Assembly: GCA_028622995.1 (NCBI GenBank)
Contig: JAJQJQ010000017.1
Span: forward strand, 1,426,001-1,490,000
Length of the DNA stretch: 64,000 bases
DNA from: Panagrolaimus kolymaensis
Taxonomy: Eukaryota > Nematoda > Chromadorea > Rhabditida > Panagrolaimidae
Direction: 5' to 3'
Notes under the pieces: model-generated
Database searches by the model: none
Told to the model about the DNA's origin: nothing
Seen by the model: the letters and a program-made list of their open reading frames with translations, nothing else
Shown: positions 1-11,261 of the stretch, piece after piece
Layout of the letters: each line of letters starts with the position of its first letter
Position numbering within the stretch: position 1 is the first letter of the stretch
Translations under genes and position numbers: made by a program

Positions 1-861
1 ATACGGGTGTTGTTATTTTGCGATCACAATTATTTCCCTTTTTTTCTTAATATTTTTTGTTGCAACAAATACGTGTCTTCGTGACTTTGATTGTTTCAGA
101 AATGCTTCTACAAGTAAGCAATTGTCGGCTGCTTTTCTAAGACTTTTCCCTTTTATTTTGACTTTTTAAGTGAGCGCCTTTTTTTCTACAGATTATCGCT
201 TTAAATATCTCCTCGTTTATGCCAATCATTTTATAATAAATAAGAGAGTGCCAAAATTAGAACTCATTCACATTTATATCCCATTTTTAGATCTCAAAAA
301 GGCGGAGTACATTTTTTTGAACACTGTCAAAAATATATCTCTTTTTTTTCTCAGGTGTAGTATTATTTTTTGGGATCGGACGCACGCATAAAAAAAATAA
401 AAAGGAGACGAGGCCGACATCGTCGTTGTTTAGTAATGTTTGTGGAGCGCGAGAAGCAAACTTGATCGACGACGACGACAACAACGGCGGTGAAGGAGAC
501 GATGCGACCCAATGAAATCAAATTTTGGCGAGTCCGGCGTAATTTTTTTTGTGATTTTAATTTAATTTTTTTATTTCTTTAAAAAAAGAAGATTTTTTTG
601 ACAAATTGAAATGTGTTCTCTTTTTTCTTCATGTCTTCTTCTTTGATTTTATTTCCTGTCGTTTTTTTTTTGACGTGAAAAGCTTTTGAAGAAGATTTCC
701 TTTCATAGTAAATTCATGAAAGTTTATTTTACTTAATGTATTGACCCATTCATTGTATGATTTGTGACTTTACCATTTTGCTTTCGTGTCTTTTAAAAAT
801 AGCTGATTTAAAAAGAGCCATATATAGCTTTAATTGAAATCTTTACTTATATGGTATTTAT
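1..861. other. gene-free upstream region of ESRP gene
   Basis: I see no coding exon here. The stretch around 405-520 is richer in CG and GAC repeats than its surroundings and could be an untranslated first exon or promoter-proximal sequence of the downstream gene. The rest is T-rich. Confidence 0.4.
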
Positions 862-868
862 ATTTCAG
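862..868 (+). promoter_or_regulatory. splice or spliced-leader acceptor before the ESRP start
   Basis: A TTTCAG acceptor ends six bases before the ATG at 875. This spacing suits nematode spliced-leader addition, although a cis-spliced 5' UTR exon cannot be excluded. It supports choosing the ATG at 875 over the upstream ATG at 851, which lies in the intron or outron. Confidence 0.5.
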
Positions 869-874
869 AAAACG

Positions 875-3800
875 ATGGAAATAAACAATCAAACATCGTC
901 GGGTACGCAATTTTTCATTTTAGCGTTAAACCAAGGTCGCGAAGCTTCGCCCAGTCCTGCAGCATCCCCTTCTTCTACAGCCACATCCGAAGATCATCAG
1001 CATCCACAACGGCCGCTTTTTATTGCTTATGCCATTTTTGATTCCAATGCTGAAGTTCCTCTCATTGAAAGCTTTGAATCCACTGATCTCATTCAAGACC
1101 TTTCTAAAGTAAGTTTTCGTTTTTTCAAAAAAATCTTTTAAATCAATTGAATGAATTTATTTGGTAAATCCTTTATCCCTTGAAATCATTCATCTTTTTT
1201 TATGCGTGCATGCAGTAGCGTAAGTGTAGGCCGCCCTCTTTACCGAACATGACCCCCATCTGTGACGCGATTTAATCGATCGATTTTTTTTATTTGAGAT
1301 AAAACAAGAGAGTCCATTGACCTTGCTACTAATTTAAACATGAATATCAACAATAAAAAAACTCTTAAAACTTTCAGCTAGAAAATCTTGCACAATCAAG
1401 ATGCCTCGTAGCATCGGAAGAAGATATTCGACAAATCTTACATCCAGCCGCTGCTAGAGAACGCAGTGAAAATTGGAAACTTTCGCCATTTTTTCATAAT
1501 TTCGTGAATGCTGATCCTTTGCTTTTGGCATTTTACAGTAATGAAAAGTTGGCAGGAAATAATAATAATAATGAATGTATTACAAATGGAAATTTAATGG
1601 ATAAAATTAAATTAATTATGGCGGCATTAAAAAATAGTAATCACCTCCAAATTTAATTAAAATAAAAAAAGAATCCCTTTTTAGATCAAACAAATTTGGA
1701 ACAATTTTATGAATATGTTCAAGAATCATATATTGCAGCTTTGTGTTGTGATAATTTTGTAGATAATGGATTGGTTGTAAGAACTCGAGGGCTTCCATGG
1801 CAAGCAAGCGACGAAGATGTTGCTCTATTCTTTGCTGGACTTAATATTGCATCGTAAGACTTTATCCCTGTGCAAACGACATTGAATTCCTTTTTTTTCA
1901 GTGGCGGTGTAGCACTTTGTTTATCACCTGATGGTCGAAGAAATGGTGAAGCTATTGTTCGATTTGAAACTCGATTACATCGAGAGCTTGCATTGCAAAG
2001 ACATCGACATTTTTTGCATAATCGTTACATTGAAGTTTATCGCGCTACAGGGGATGATTTTCTCAAAGTTGCTGTAGGTAAGTATAATAAATATTTTTTG
2101 CGTAAAAAACACAAAACATTAAATATAAAATGCAAGTGAATAAGCATCAAAATTAGAATTTGCAATCTGACTCTTCCTTTCCACTGCCACTGTTGCGCTT
2201 CAGCTGCGTATACTTTTCGCAAACAGATGTCAACGAATGAAAAAAAAAGGTTGATTGACACAGCTTTGCCTAGGCTTCATTTCTTCCTCCTTTTAACCTG
2301 TCATTGGTAAAAAAATAAAATAAACCACGTTATGAAGAGAGAAGTGAAAAAGGAGGCTTTTTATATTATTTACCGCTGCTGCTGCTTACATTATTATTTA
2401 AAACATAAAAGCTTTAAAAAGCTCAACATTTTTTTAATACAGAAATTTTTTCTCCTTCCTCCTCCTCTTTTTTTGCTCATGTCTTTGAGGAGCTTTGTCT
2501 TTTTTTTATTATCAAGGGAAAAAATTGCTATACATGGAAAGAGGTAGAAAAAAAAGCAAGCTTGCCGCCTTTTTCTTCAGTCTAACAACACCTGTTTAAT
2601 ATTCTTTTCGTGCTGCTTCTTTTTTGTTATGAACGTTGGTTGCCACGTCTAAAACCACGTTTTTAAGATTTTAAAATAAATATAATTTTCATTTTAGGAT
2701 CAGACTTGGAAGCAATTAAATTTGCAAGTCGAAAATCAGCAATGATTATTCGAATGAGAGGCCTTCCATTTGATTGTACAAAAAATCAAATAGAAGATTT
2801 TTTTGCTTCTGATGGTGAACCTCATGGAATTATTGAAGAAGGAATACTTTTTGTTTTCCGCCCCGATGGTCGGCCATCTGGAGATGCATTTGTACTTTTT
2901 GCTGATGATGAAACAGGCAAACGAGCCCTTTCAAAACATAAGAATCGTATTGGAACTCGATATATTGAATTATTTCGAACTACCCAAGCTGAAGTTCAGC
3001 AAGTTTTTAATCGATCACGAGCTTCCCCACAGGTAAGAAATACCTGTAGAAATTTGTGAATGTCTAATTATTGGTTTTCAGGCAACTCTTCAACATTTAA
3101 TTCCTACTTCTGTATTTGGCCAAAAACGAGATTGTATTAGACTTCGAGGACTCCCATATGAAGCCACAATCAATGATATTGCAGATTTTATGGGTCCACA
3201 TTCCCGCCATATCACTCTTCATGGAATTCACATGGTTTTTAATAATCATGGAAATCCATCGGGTGAATGCTTCATTCAAATGGATTCTGAATCATCCGCT
3301 GGAGCTGCTGCCCATTCAATGCATAATAAATACATGGAAATTGGAAAGAAAAAGCGTTATATTGAAGTTTTTCAATGGAGTACAGATGAAATTCCAGCAA
3401 TTTTAAATGCAGCTGCAGGACATCAACAACTTTCACCCACTGCTCCTTCAACCGTCAGTTCCAGTGCTTCATCCGGAATTTTTCCAGGTGTTGGAGGTTT
3501 ATTACCTCAACCACTACCATTGCAAGCCTTTAGAGGTTCGGCACCAGCTCAAAATTACGGACTCATTCCTGGACAAAATCATGGCTTGCCACTCGGTGCA
3601 TCGCCTTTCTTCCATCCCGCGCATGCTTTAACACCCGATCAACTCATTTTTGCCACATCCCAACTGGGACAAGTTTGTCTTATGCCATATATTTCATGTC
3701 CAATGATGTATTAATTGTAGTTTCCATTTTATTCCCCTGAACATTTACAACTTTCGCACCATCTTGAAGCCTCAAATCACTTGCTTCACCATCAGGCTGC

Positions 3801-3954
3801 TCAACTAAATGCCGCTGCAGCTGCTCAATTTCATTACCATTCAATGTTCCAAAATTCAAATGTTGCTACTAACGTAGTTGCAAGTGTAAATCCCCATGAT
3901 TATGTCGAAATGATACCAATTTCAGCTCCCTCACTTACTTTAATTCACACTTGA
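875..3954 (+). CDS. sym-2: ESRP/SYM-2/Fusilli splicing regulator with three quasi-RRMs
   Basis: Nuclear RNA-binding protein of the epithelial splicing regulator (Fusilli) family, which controls alternative splicing. Exons by eye: 875-1108, 1378-1636, 1685-1853, 1902-2077, 2698-3032, 3082-3672 and 3721-3954; all joins keep the frame. The N-terminal part resembles the RNase H-like region of ESRPs. Three hnRNP F/H-type quasi-RRMs follow, each opening with the family signature: RTRGLPWQ (about 1783), MRGLPFDC (about 2754) and LRGLPYEA (about 3140). Each carries the expected later R/KYIE(V/L)(F/Y) strand. The C-terminal tail is rich in Pro, Ala, His and Gln. The last intron (3673-3720) is only 48 bases; without splicing the frame stops at 3714. 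Family identity is very sure. The exact start and the last exon are somewhat less sure. Confidence 0.9.
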
Positions 3955-5322
3955 TTTTTTTTAAATCACTTTCATATCCATTTCTTAAAAATCCCACACT
4001 TTCTTCATTTTTTTTTTGCCAAAAAATATTATATCAAAAACCAAAACTTTGCGCAGTATTTATTCATTTTATTTTCTTCTCATCATTGCCTTTCCTTCAA
4101 AACACACTTTGTATTATTTAATTCTTTATTATTAGTATTATAACTATGCGCCTTCGGTGAGCGCTTTTCTATTCCAAAAAAAAAATCTGTGATAAATGCA
4201 TAAAAAATTCGAGAATGCTTTTTTCATTGCTTTTTTACAATCCTTAAAAAAGGTGCATTTTTCAATTTTTTTATTGCTTGTTCTTCTTTGTTATTTTTAT
4301 TATTTTTTATTATTAATTTATTTATTATAATTATTATTATCACCAGCTGCTTAAAGCGGCCTTTGTGCAAAAAAATGTTAAAATAAAACAAAAATCACAC
4401 GAAAAATTTTTTAGTGGATATAAATAATTGCAATTACATAAATCATTTGAAAAAATCGGAAAAGAAAAATAAATGAAAATTAAAAAATGCACAGAACTGA
4501 AATTTTTTATGTTTATTTAATTTAATGCTTTTGATGCCTTATCATTAAATTAGAACAATTTATGAAAAGGCAAGATAAGATCCTCAAATCTTCGTGCGTT
4601 AAAAATTATATATTTGAATATGAATAATGAAATCATAATGACTCATGCGTTGAATTAAACATTCATTTCATTCCATAAATTCAAAATAAAATCAAAATAC
4701 TTTTAACATATTAAATAAATTACAGTATGAATAGTCAAAAATTGTTATTTTTTATTGAAAAACAAAATGATACAATTATCTAGAGGGAATTCAAAGTTTA
4801 AAGAATATCTTTAAAAATTAGGTAATGATGAGCTAAATTATTCTCATAGTCATTGGTTTGCTTACTCATAATTTGGCACTTTCTTATGATTTCGAAAGGC
4901 CTCATTATGTATGTATTTGTTTCTAATGCAAGCTCCATTCGATAACGCACTACCTTTTTTTGCGATATGTCCGGCCTTACAAAATTTTTCCCTTCTTCGC
5001 GCTATAAAAGATGTGAACAAAAATCAATTGGCGCCTTTTTGGGATGTTTGCCAGTTATTAAAGCCCCTATTTACAAAATCAAAAATTTATTATTTTCTTT
5101 ATATCTTTCATAATTGAATCATCCCATCGATTGATCATTTACAAATTATCAGTTTTTCTAAATTTTATGCAATTTGTTTATTATTTAGTTTTTTTGCGCT
5201 ATTTTTTCAAGTTATTAATTTCTTGTTCACCACTTTATTAATTAGAAATAATTTTAGTTCACTACAAACTTCTTCTCATTTATTTCAATTTGATTTCCTG
5301 TCGAAGAAAGCAAAACTGAAAG
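3955..5322. other. intergenic, 3' region of ESRP gene
   Basis: AT-rich DNA with no exon I can support. AATAAA-like sites near 4380 and 4470 could serve ESRP polyadenylation. The 68-codon open frame at 4911-5117 has no recognisable features. Confidence 0.5.
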
Positions 5323-5812
5323 ATGTTTGACCATGAATCCCCGAGATATAATTTTTGTTGCACCCATGTAACTACGATGACTGGAATCAGTTGTTGGGTG
5401 GGAATTATCGAATGTGTTATCATTGCAATTGGTTGCTTCCCCATTCATGAATTCTCTTTGGAATTAGGATGGGCCATTATTCGAAGCTTTATTTATTGCA
5501 TGGGTTTTTATGGGATTAAAACCCACAAACCTTGCCTCCTTCTTCTTCTTTTGGTTACTGATGTAAGTTTTTTCCTTTCTTTTTTTTTATCACTTTTAAC
5601 TTAACTATATGCTTTTTCAGGCTCTTGAATGTATCTGTTCCATTTTGCTCATCCTTGCCTTCCTTCTTGATGCTCAGCCTCCTTGTAGTATTACAATTAC
5701 TATTATCTTTATGATCAACTTCATTTTTGATCTTTTAATGCCAAATATTATTTACAAATCATATGAATACGTTAAAGGAATTAAGGCTGAAAAAAATATC
5801 AATTTTGTTTAA
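5323..5812 (+). CDS. small tetraspan membrane protein (LAPTM-like)
   Basis: Two exons, 5323-5562 and 5621-5812, join in phase at GTTACTGAT|gtaag...cag|GCTCTTGAA to give a protein of about 143 residues. It has four hydrophobic segments (roughly residues 20-42, 50-80, 83-101 and 105-125) and short polar ends. An early CCTH motif follows the start, and the C-terminus is a charged tail. The layout resembles the small tetraspan proteins related to lysosomal LAPTM that are numerous in nematodes, but I recognise no diagnostic motif. Localisation to endolysosomal or other internal membranes is inference only. It is 450 bases upstream of the neuropeptide-like gene on the same strand. Confidence 0.7.
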
Positions 5813-6262
5813 AGATTATTTTATTCAAAGATTATTTATATTAATAACAATATAATTTTCTCATTGATTTTTGTTGATCATCCTTTTTTTGTATTTTTTT
5901 GCGTTAAAAAATGCTTTAATAAATCTTGATAGGATTTTTACGTTTGTAAAATTATGAGAGTCGAAACTTAAGACGAATGAATTAGCAGGCTTTACATATA
6001 TTAGAAGCTTTAATAAAAATAAATCTTAATTTTTCTTGACGGAACAATTCTAATTAAAACCAAATTTTTCACAACAGAAAAGATTTATGTTTAAAATCGT
6101 CAACAATAAAAATAAAATTGGTTACATTTCAAATTAAATTTTAACAAATCCTGGATCTTCCTTAGCTTAAAATTGCCTAATTTTAACATGAAATATTGCA
6201 GAAAATTATATATAAAAACAATCTAAAAATGGTGATATTTTAATTTTGTTTTAGTTCCAAAA

Positions 6263-6609
6263 ATGGCTCGCATATTGTTTTGGAGTGTTTGTTGTAAGTT
6301 TATTTTGATGTCTCTTCGAATTTATCATTCTGTTTTTCAGTGTTCCTTGCATTTATCAGCGTTTCATGTTTGCGAGGAGCTCTCGTGAGAAGTGGACGTG
6401 CAGTTGCAAACGATTTCAATGGTCTTTCATATTATTCTTCTCCTGGATATCAAGGATATTTTATTAGAGCCATTCAACCTAAAAGTCGCCGTCTTCAAGA
6501 ATTTATGCGATTTGGTAGAAGTCTCGATAACCTTCCTGGAGCTCATCAAAACTTCTTTCGCGGAAGACGTGATGACAGTGAAGAAGCTGATTTACCAAGA
6601 TTTGGATAA
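6263..6609 (+). CDS. putative FMRFamide-like neuropeptide precursor
   Basis: Two exons, 6263-6293 and 6341-6609, give about 99 residues. The N-terminus (MARILFWSVCLFLAFISVSC) looks like a signal peptide. After a spacer ending KSRR, the sequence LQEFMRFG-R would yield an amidated LQEFMRFa. It is followed by a segment ending NFFRG-RR (possible FFRamide) and a C-terminal peptide ending ADLPRFG-stop (possible PRFamide). Glycine before basic residues or the terminus is the amidation signal used by FaRPs. I cannot match it to a named flp gene. The ATG lies 8 bases after a TTTTAG acceptor, so the start is well placed. Secretion and neuropeptide function are inferred from processing motifs. Confidence 0.65.
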
Positions 6610-7112
6610 ATTTCAAACGATGTTAAGTCAAATAATATTTATATCCAAAATAAATTAATTTCTTTCCGCCATTCTCTCAATTCATTTGTCCATTGTATGT
6701 TGCCGTACGCCAATTTCTCTTTACTAATTATCAGTTTGCACTCAAAAACATACTGTGTTGTGGTGATAATTTATAAATAAAAGAAAATGTTGAAGAATTA
6801 GAGTAAAACATTGAACATTCATGAAATAAAATAAAACAAATAATGCATAAAATCGTTAATTTTCACGCAAAATTGCTATTTTCAAAGCCATTTAGATTTT
6901 GAAAAATTTGTAAATCGTTAAAGAGATCGAGCAAAAACATTGCTAAAAATTGCTTTCTGTATTTTGTTGCATAAAAAAAGATTTGCTTCTTAACATTGCT
7001 ATCCCTTCTTCTAAAACAGGTTGTCACAATTCTGTAACAGGAAACGATTCATGGGAAAGTTAAATGAAAACCAAAGGAAGGAGACATTTCTAAAAATTTG
7101 CATAAACATGAA
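6610..7112. other. intergenic, AT-rich
   Basis: Contains AATAAA near 6648 and 6774, plausible polyadenylation signals for the neuropeptide-like gene. I see no other feature. Confidence 0.4.
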
Positions 7113-7312
7113 TTAAAGGGACATAGCTATTTCATGCCTTTTTTGAAATTTCGATAGTGGGGACTGAAAGTTACACTTGGTAAGGCGCGTGTTTGAATTA
7201 CCGTGTCACTTCTGTCTTACACGGTAATTCAAACACGCGCCTTACCAAGTGTAACTTTCAGTGCCCGCAAACGAAATTTCAAAAAAGGCATGAAATAGCT
7301 ATGTCCCTTTAA
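7113..7312. mobile_element. 200-bp fold-back MITE with TTAA target sites (copy 1)
   Basis: The two halves are almost perfect inverted copies. The left end is TTAAAGGGACATAGCTATTT and the right end is its reverse complement, with a short loop near 7207-7215. The outermost TTAA on each side would be the duplicated target and AGGG...CCCT the element termini. Two other fold-backs in this window (56347-56588 and 60706-60928) share the TTAA-AGGG/CCCT-TTAA ends. It has no coding capacity. Confidence 0.75.
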
Positions 7313-7389
7313 AGCGCAAAAAATAGGATTTTTCATTGAAATGAAATGGTGATGAGTGGCTGTTTTCTTTTGATGTAACATGAGGGACC

Positions 7390-7625
7390 TAATATCAAGG
7401 CAAGATCCGTAGAGATAATAGCTGGGGAAGGATCCAAGGACCAAAATCAAGTGAAGAAGGATCCGTTAACTAAAAAAAGATGATAGGATCCAGAGAAAGC
7501 ATGGGACCGAGATAGGGCACAAGATCCGAATTGTAGAGACCTAATTTCAGAGAAAGGATCCTATGAAATAATATCAGTAGAGATAATATCAAGGGAAGGA
7601 TCCAACCACCTAATTTCGAGGATGT
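7390..7625. repeat. degenerate AGGATCC-rich repeat
   Basis: GGATCC or GATCC recurs about seven times, with irregular spacing of roughly 26-45 bases. Recurrent neighbours are GTAGAGATAATA, AAGGATCCAA and CCTAATTTC. The array looks like a decayed minisatellite. Confidence 0.55.
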
Positions 7626-7639
7626 AAGGACCCGATACA

Positions 7640-7887
7640 TACATGGGCAAGGTGGTGTGAAAGAAATTTTTGTCTCGCGCTATGTCAAAATTATTGAACA
7701 TTATCAAAGGGTCTCCCCTCTTTGATATTATTTTTTCCGAGTAAAATCAAGCGCTATGTCGTAGCTTTTCAAAAAAAATTTCCTTGGTCCTCCCTGTGGA
7801 TATTTTTTAAATCTTAAAAAACCTCTGCGCTATGTAGCTATGTCAGGGTGTGTCAAAACACACCCAAACACACCCTGTGCCCATGTA
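7640..7887. mobile_element. 248-bp TA-flanked MITE
   Basis: Ends TA-CATGGGCA and TGCCCATG-TA form terminal inverted repeats, with TA as the likely duplicated target (Tc1/mariner style). The inner ends (AAGGTGGTGTG against CAGGGTGTGTT) extend the match imperfectly. GCGCTATGT recurs three times inside, and a hairpin lies at about 7844-7876. There is no transposase. Confidence 0.55.
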
Positions 7888-8829
7888 TGACCCGATATAA
7901 TTAGAAGGTTTCAATGACCAAAAAAACAAAATAAAGGAAATTACAAATTTGCATAAAATGGCTTGAGTTTCTGTGTAATAAAATTTGCATAAACATGAAT
8001 GCAATGAATGCAGATAGACTTTGCATTGCAAGGAATATTAGCGATGACGATGATTCTTGATTTTGAAGCGCTTAAACATTTAAAGGTCTTATAAGAAAGG
8101 ATCTTTTAATTTTTGATTGAGGATTTCAAGAAAAAGAAAAAACTCGGATAGCAATCCTTTTTTTAAAACATGTAGAAATAATTATCCCGATGACCAAAAA
8201 CGAAAAAATGTCATGAAATAATCCAAAATTGATGAAAATTCTATTGAAAATCTTAAGGATATTTTTTGATTGAGTTTTAAGGACTTTTGAAGAGTAAAAT
8301 GCATAAAGATTTCATAGATATAGTAGCATGTATGACCTTATTTTACTAAGAACTGCGTATTATAAACTGTAATCAAAAAACAATATATTTTCGAAACAGT
8401 AACATTTACTCGGCGCGCCGTAGGCGCGCCACCCGCCTAGTTTTATATTATTTTGCATGTTCAATAATCCAGATCTCTATTAATAACACAACTAACACCT
8501 TTGTTCTCGCAGTTTTTTATGTTGTAATTGTATTTCTTTTGAAATTACAAAAAAGTTGACCGGATTTTTAAAAGAAAGATCAATCAAGCAAGCTGCTTTG
8601 AATATGAAATGACATAAGAAAGAAAATGCATTGTAGAAGGGAGCGATAAAGGAGATAGAAAAGAAAAAAGAAAGCAAGAACATGCAGCATAAATTTTAAG
8701 CAAACAATCCAACCTCTGTGAAAAAAAATTTTTGTATGTATGCATTTTGTCCAATTTGAAAAAAAGCTGCTGACAAAAAATAAAAAATACGACAAGGTGT
8801 TGCTATTTTGTTTAAAATAACTTTTTTTT
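7888..8829. other. intergenic before the GST-like gene
   Basis: AT-rich, with no supported exon. A 20-base copy of sequence found at 7094-7113 recurs at 7981-8000, and the GGCGCGCC pair lies at 8412-8430. The final 100 bases are probably the GST promoter and outron. Confidence 0.4.
8410..8432. repeat. paired GGCGCGCC octamers
   Basis: Two GGCGCGCC palindromes (8412-8419 and 8423-8430) are separated by three bases within very AT-rich DNA. They form a GC island of about 23 bases. Function unknown. Confidence 0.5.
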
Positions 8830-8836
8830 GGTGCAG
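8830..8836 (+). promoter_or_regulatory. splice or spliced-leader acceptor before the GST start
   Basis: A T-rich tract followed by GTGCAG ends two bases before the ATG at 8839. This fixes that ATG as the start. Confidence 0.45.
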
Positions 8837-8838
8837 AG

Positions 8839-9585
8839 ATGTCGGATACTTTTGAACTTGTAAGTTTAGCTGGTAGAGGCAGAGCAGAGGTTATTCGAAT
8901 GATATTAATTGCTTCGGATACTCCATTTATTGATCATCGAATTACCCTTTCACAATGGAGAGATTATCGTCGAAAGGAATTTCTTCCGGATGATACAAAG
9001 CTTCCATTATTGAGAATTAATAATAAACGAACCGTTGTTGGATCAGCTGATATTTGTCGAATGATTGCTGAACAATCTGGTATGTTGTACAATAGATTGA
9101 TTGTCAAACAAAGTTTAACCCACTATGTATTTTTTTTTTAGGATTTTATGGTGATTCAAAAGCTGATCAACATGAAATCGATGAAATTGTTTCTGATGTT
9201 GAATATCTTCAACAAAATTTAACACCCGTTATTCGAGCGGTTTTATCGAAAAATTTTATGCAAAAAGTATATAAATTTTTCTATTGTATTTTTTCATTTA
9301 AAAAATATCAAATTTCAGAAGAACTCGTGGAATGAATACAAAGGATCAACTCTTCACCCGGTACTTGAACGACTTACAACACGACTTGAAAATAAAACCT
9401 TTTTTATTGGAAATAAAATTAGTTGGGTTGATATTTCAGTTGCGGAAATGCTTTCACGTTTTTCAAATTGTTTTGATTCGAATTTCATTCATTCATATCC
9501 GATTTTAAAAAATCATATGTTAACCATTGAACGTCTTCCTTCCCTTCAACGATATATTTCTGATCGACCTTCTTCTTTATATTAA
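8839..9585 (+). CDS. sigma-like glutathione S-transferase, catalytic Tyr absent
   Basis: Three exons (8839-9079, 9142-9266, 9319-9585) encode about 210 residues, the usual length for cytosolic nematode GSTs. The thioredoxin-like half begins FELVSLAGRGRAEVIR, which lines up with the sigma-class YKLTYFNGRGRAE pattern. The helical C-terminal half contains the N-capping-type segment ISWVDISVAEML. Cytosolic GSTs conjugate glutathione to electrophiles. Here the tyrosine normally in the first strand (YF) is replaced by Ser-Leu, and the usual QSxAI glutathione-site motif reads GSADI. Activity may therefore be altered, or the protein may have a binding role. Class assignment is fairly sure; the biochemical role is open. 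Confidence 0.85.
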
Positions 9586-11261
9586 ATTTTTGTTATATAA
9601 AGAGTTTAACTATGTATTAAAAGTTTTTGGAGTTTCCTAATTCTGTTAAAGCAGAAAAGTAAAGCTTGTTGAGAGAGAAAAAACTGGACCTTTTTCTTCG
9701 AAGCAACTTTATATTCCTATTTACAACACATTGCAAACTTTCCGTTTCTTTTAAATTTAAAATTTAGTTTTCTTGTATGCGCTTATTTTTATAAAAAGAA
9801 ATTCTGATTCTTTTTAAAACTTTGATGAAAATACAATTAATACAGAAGGTAATGCATAGTTACTTTGCGGATGTTGGCGTAGATATTGTGGGCTCCAAAA
9901 TTTAGTCACATTTATTTCTTTTAACTTTAATTATCTTTCAAATTCAAGTAAAGTTGAATAATTTTTGATAATTTTAGCCTAATTCCTTCTACAAACAATT
10001 GCTTGACCCTCATTTAAGCAAAGATCAGCTTTTGGTTAAGATTCTTTAAAAAATAGTAATTTTTTATTGTCGCCATTTTATTTAAACCTAAAATACATAA
10101 ATGAAAATGTTTATTCAGCGGAAAAAAATGTGTTACCTTAAAATTAGATGAATGCGCGAACAAGCTTTTTCTCAAAATTTTATTTACCAAAAAAAAATAG
10201 GAAAAATTCTTTTCTGTTTTTGCAATTTAAAAAAAGAAGAAAAACCATAATCCCTGTCTATTAGTTCTCTCCTTCCGACAGCACATAATCCGAATTTTAA
10301 ATCATACAATAAAAAAATAGGAAGCTTTTTTAGCTTCCTTCACTTTTCTGGAAAAAATATGTTGTTTAACTTTTGCGTTAAAGGTGATGGTGGTGGCTTT
10401 GACATTCATTGGAGGAAAAAGAGGACGACGAAATGCAAACACATGCATTCATTCATTGTTTTAAACCTTTCTCTTCATTTAGTTTATTCTTTCTTCTTTT
10501 CTATATGAATCTTACTACATTAATTGATTTTTTCCCACTTTTTGAGGTTTAACAACTTCTTTGAATAATTCTGAATAATTTTTTGTGACTAAATGGGATT
10601 GTTAATTTTCACAATGTGTAAGACGGTTGTTTTTTTTTATAACATGAATCAAATTAAAGCTTTATTTATGAGGTTAAGACTCTTTTTATTTACCATTAAA
10701 TAATAAACCATTGAAGTCGAAAATTAATTTGCTTTACCTAAATTTTTTAACTACACTTTTACTCTTTGGCTCTTTATTTATGAGAAAAGTATTATGAAAA
10801 CTTAAATTTTGTTCCATTTTTCTTTTCACCCACGCCCAAAGATCATTAAAAAAACTCAAACTTAAAATAAACCTTTTTATATTATAAATAAAATCTCATC
10901 GTTATCATATTATAAATGAAGGAGCACGAGCCTTTTTGTTTCTCATTTTTTTCTTCGGTTAAAACGTCCTTGTTTTAACCCTGCATTTTTTCTTTTGGGA
11001 GTTGATTACTAACTTTTTCTGATTTTTTTTTTGGCAATTGGTGGGGGTTGTAAGTCTCTTGTGTGATACCGAAAAAAACTCATTAAAATTGTTTAAAAAA
11101 AAACTTGTTTTTTCATAGTTTTCTTTTCTTGGGTTTTGATTTTTGCGATCAATTTTTATTATTTTGCTCAAACAAGAATTTATTATTTCACGTGCTTTTG
11201 TTATTCTTCACTTTGTTGCATTGCAGATTTAATTTTTGTCTAAGCAATGTCATCATAAAAA
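9586..11261. other. intergenic between GST and aminopeptidase
   Basis: AT-rich, with no supportable exons or repeats. The 3' end of the GST transcript and the promoter of the aminopeptidase must lie here. Confidence 0.5.

Noticed and set aside
7113..7312. Long hairpin considered as a microRNA precursor
   Set aside because: The stem is about 90 bp, near perfect, and bounded by TTAA-AGGG ends shared with two other hairpins, which points to a mobile element.
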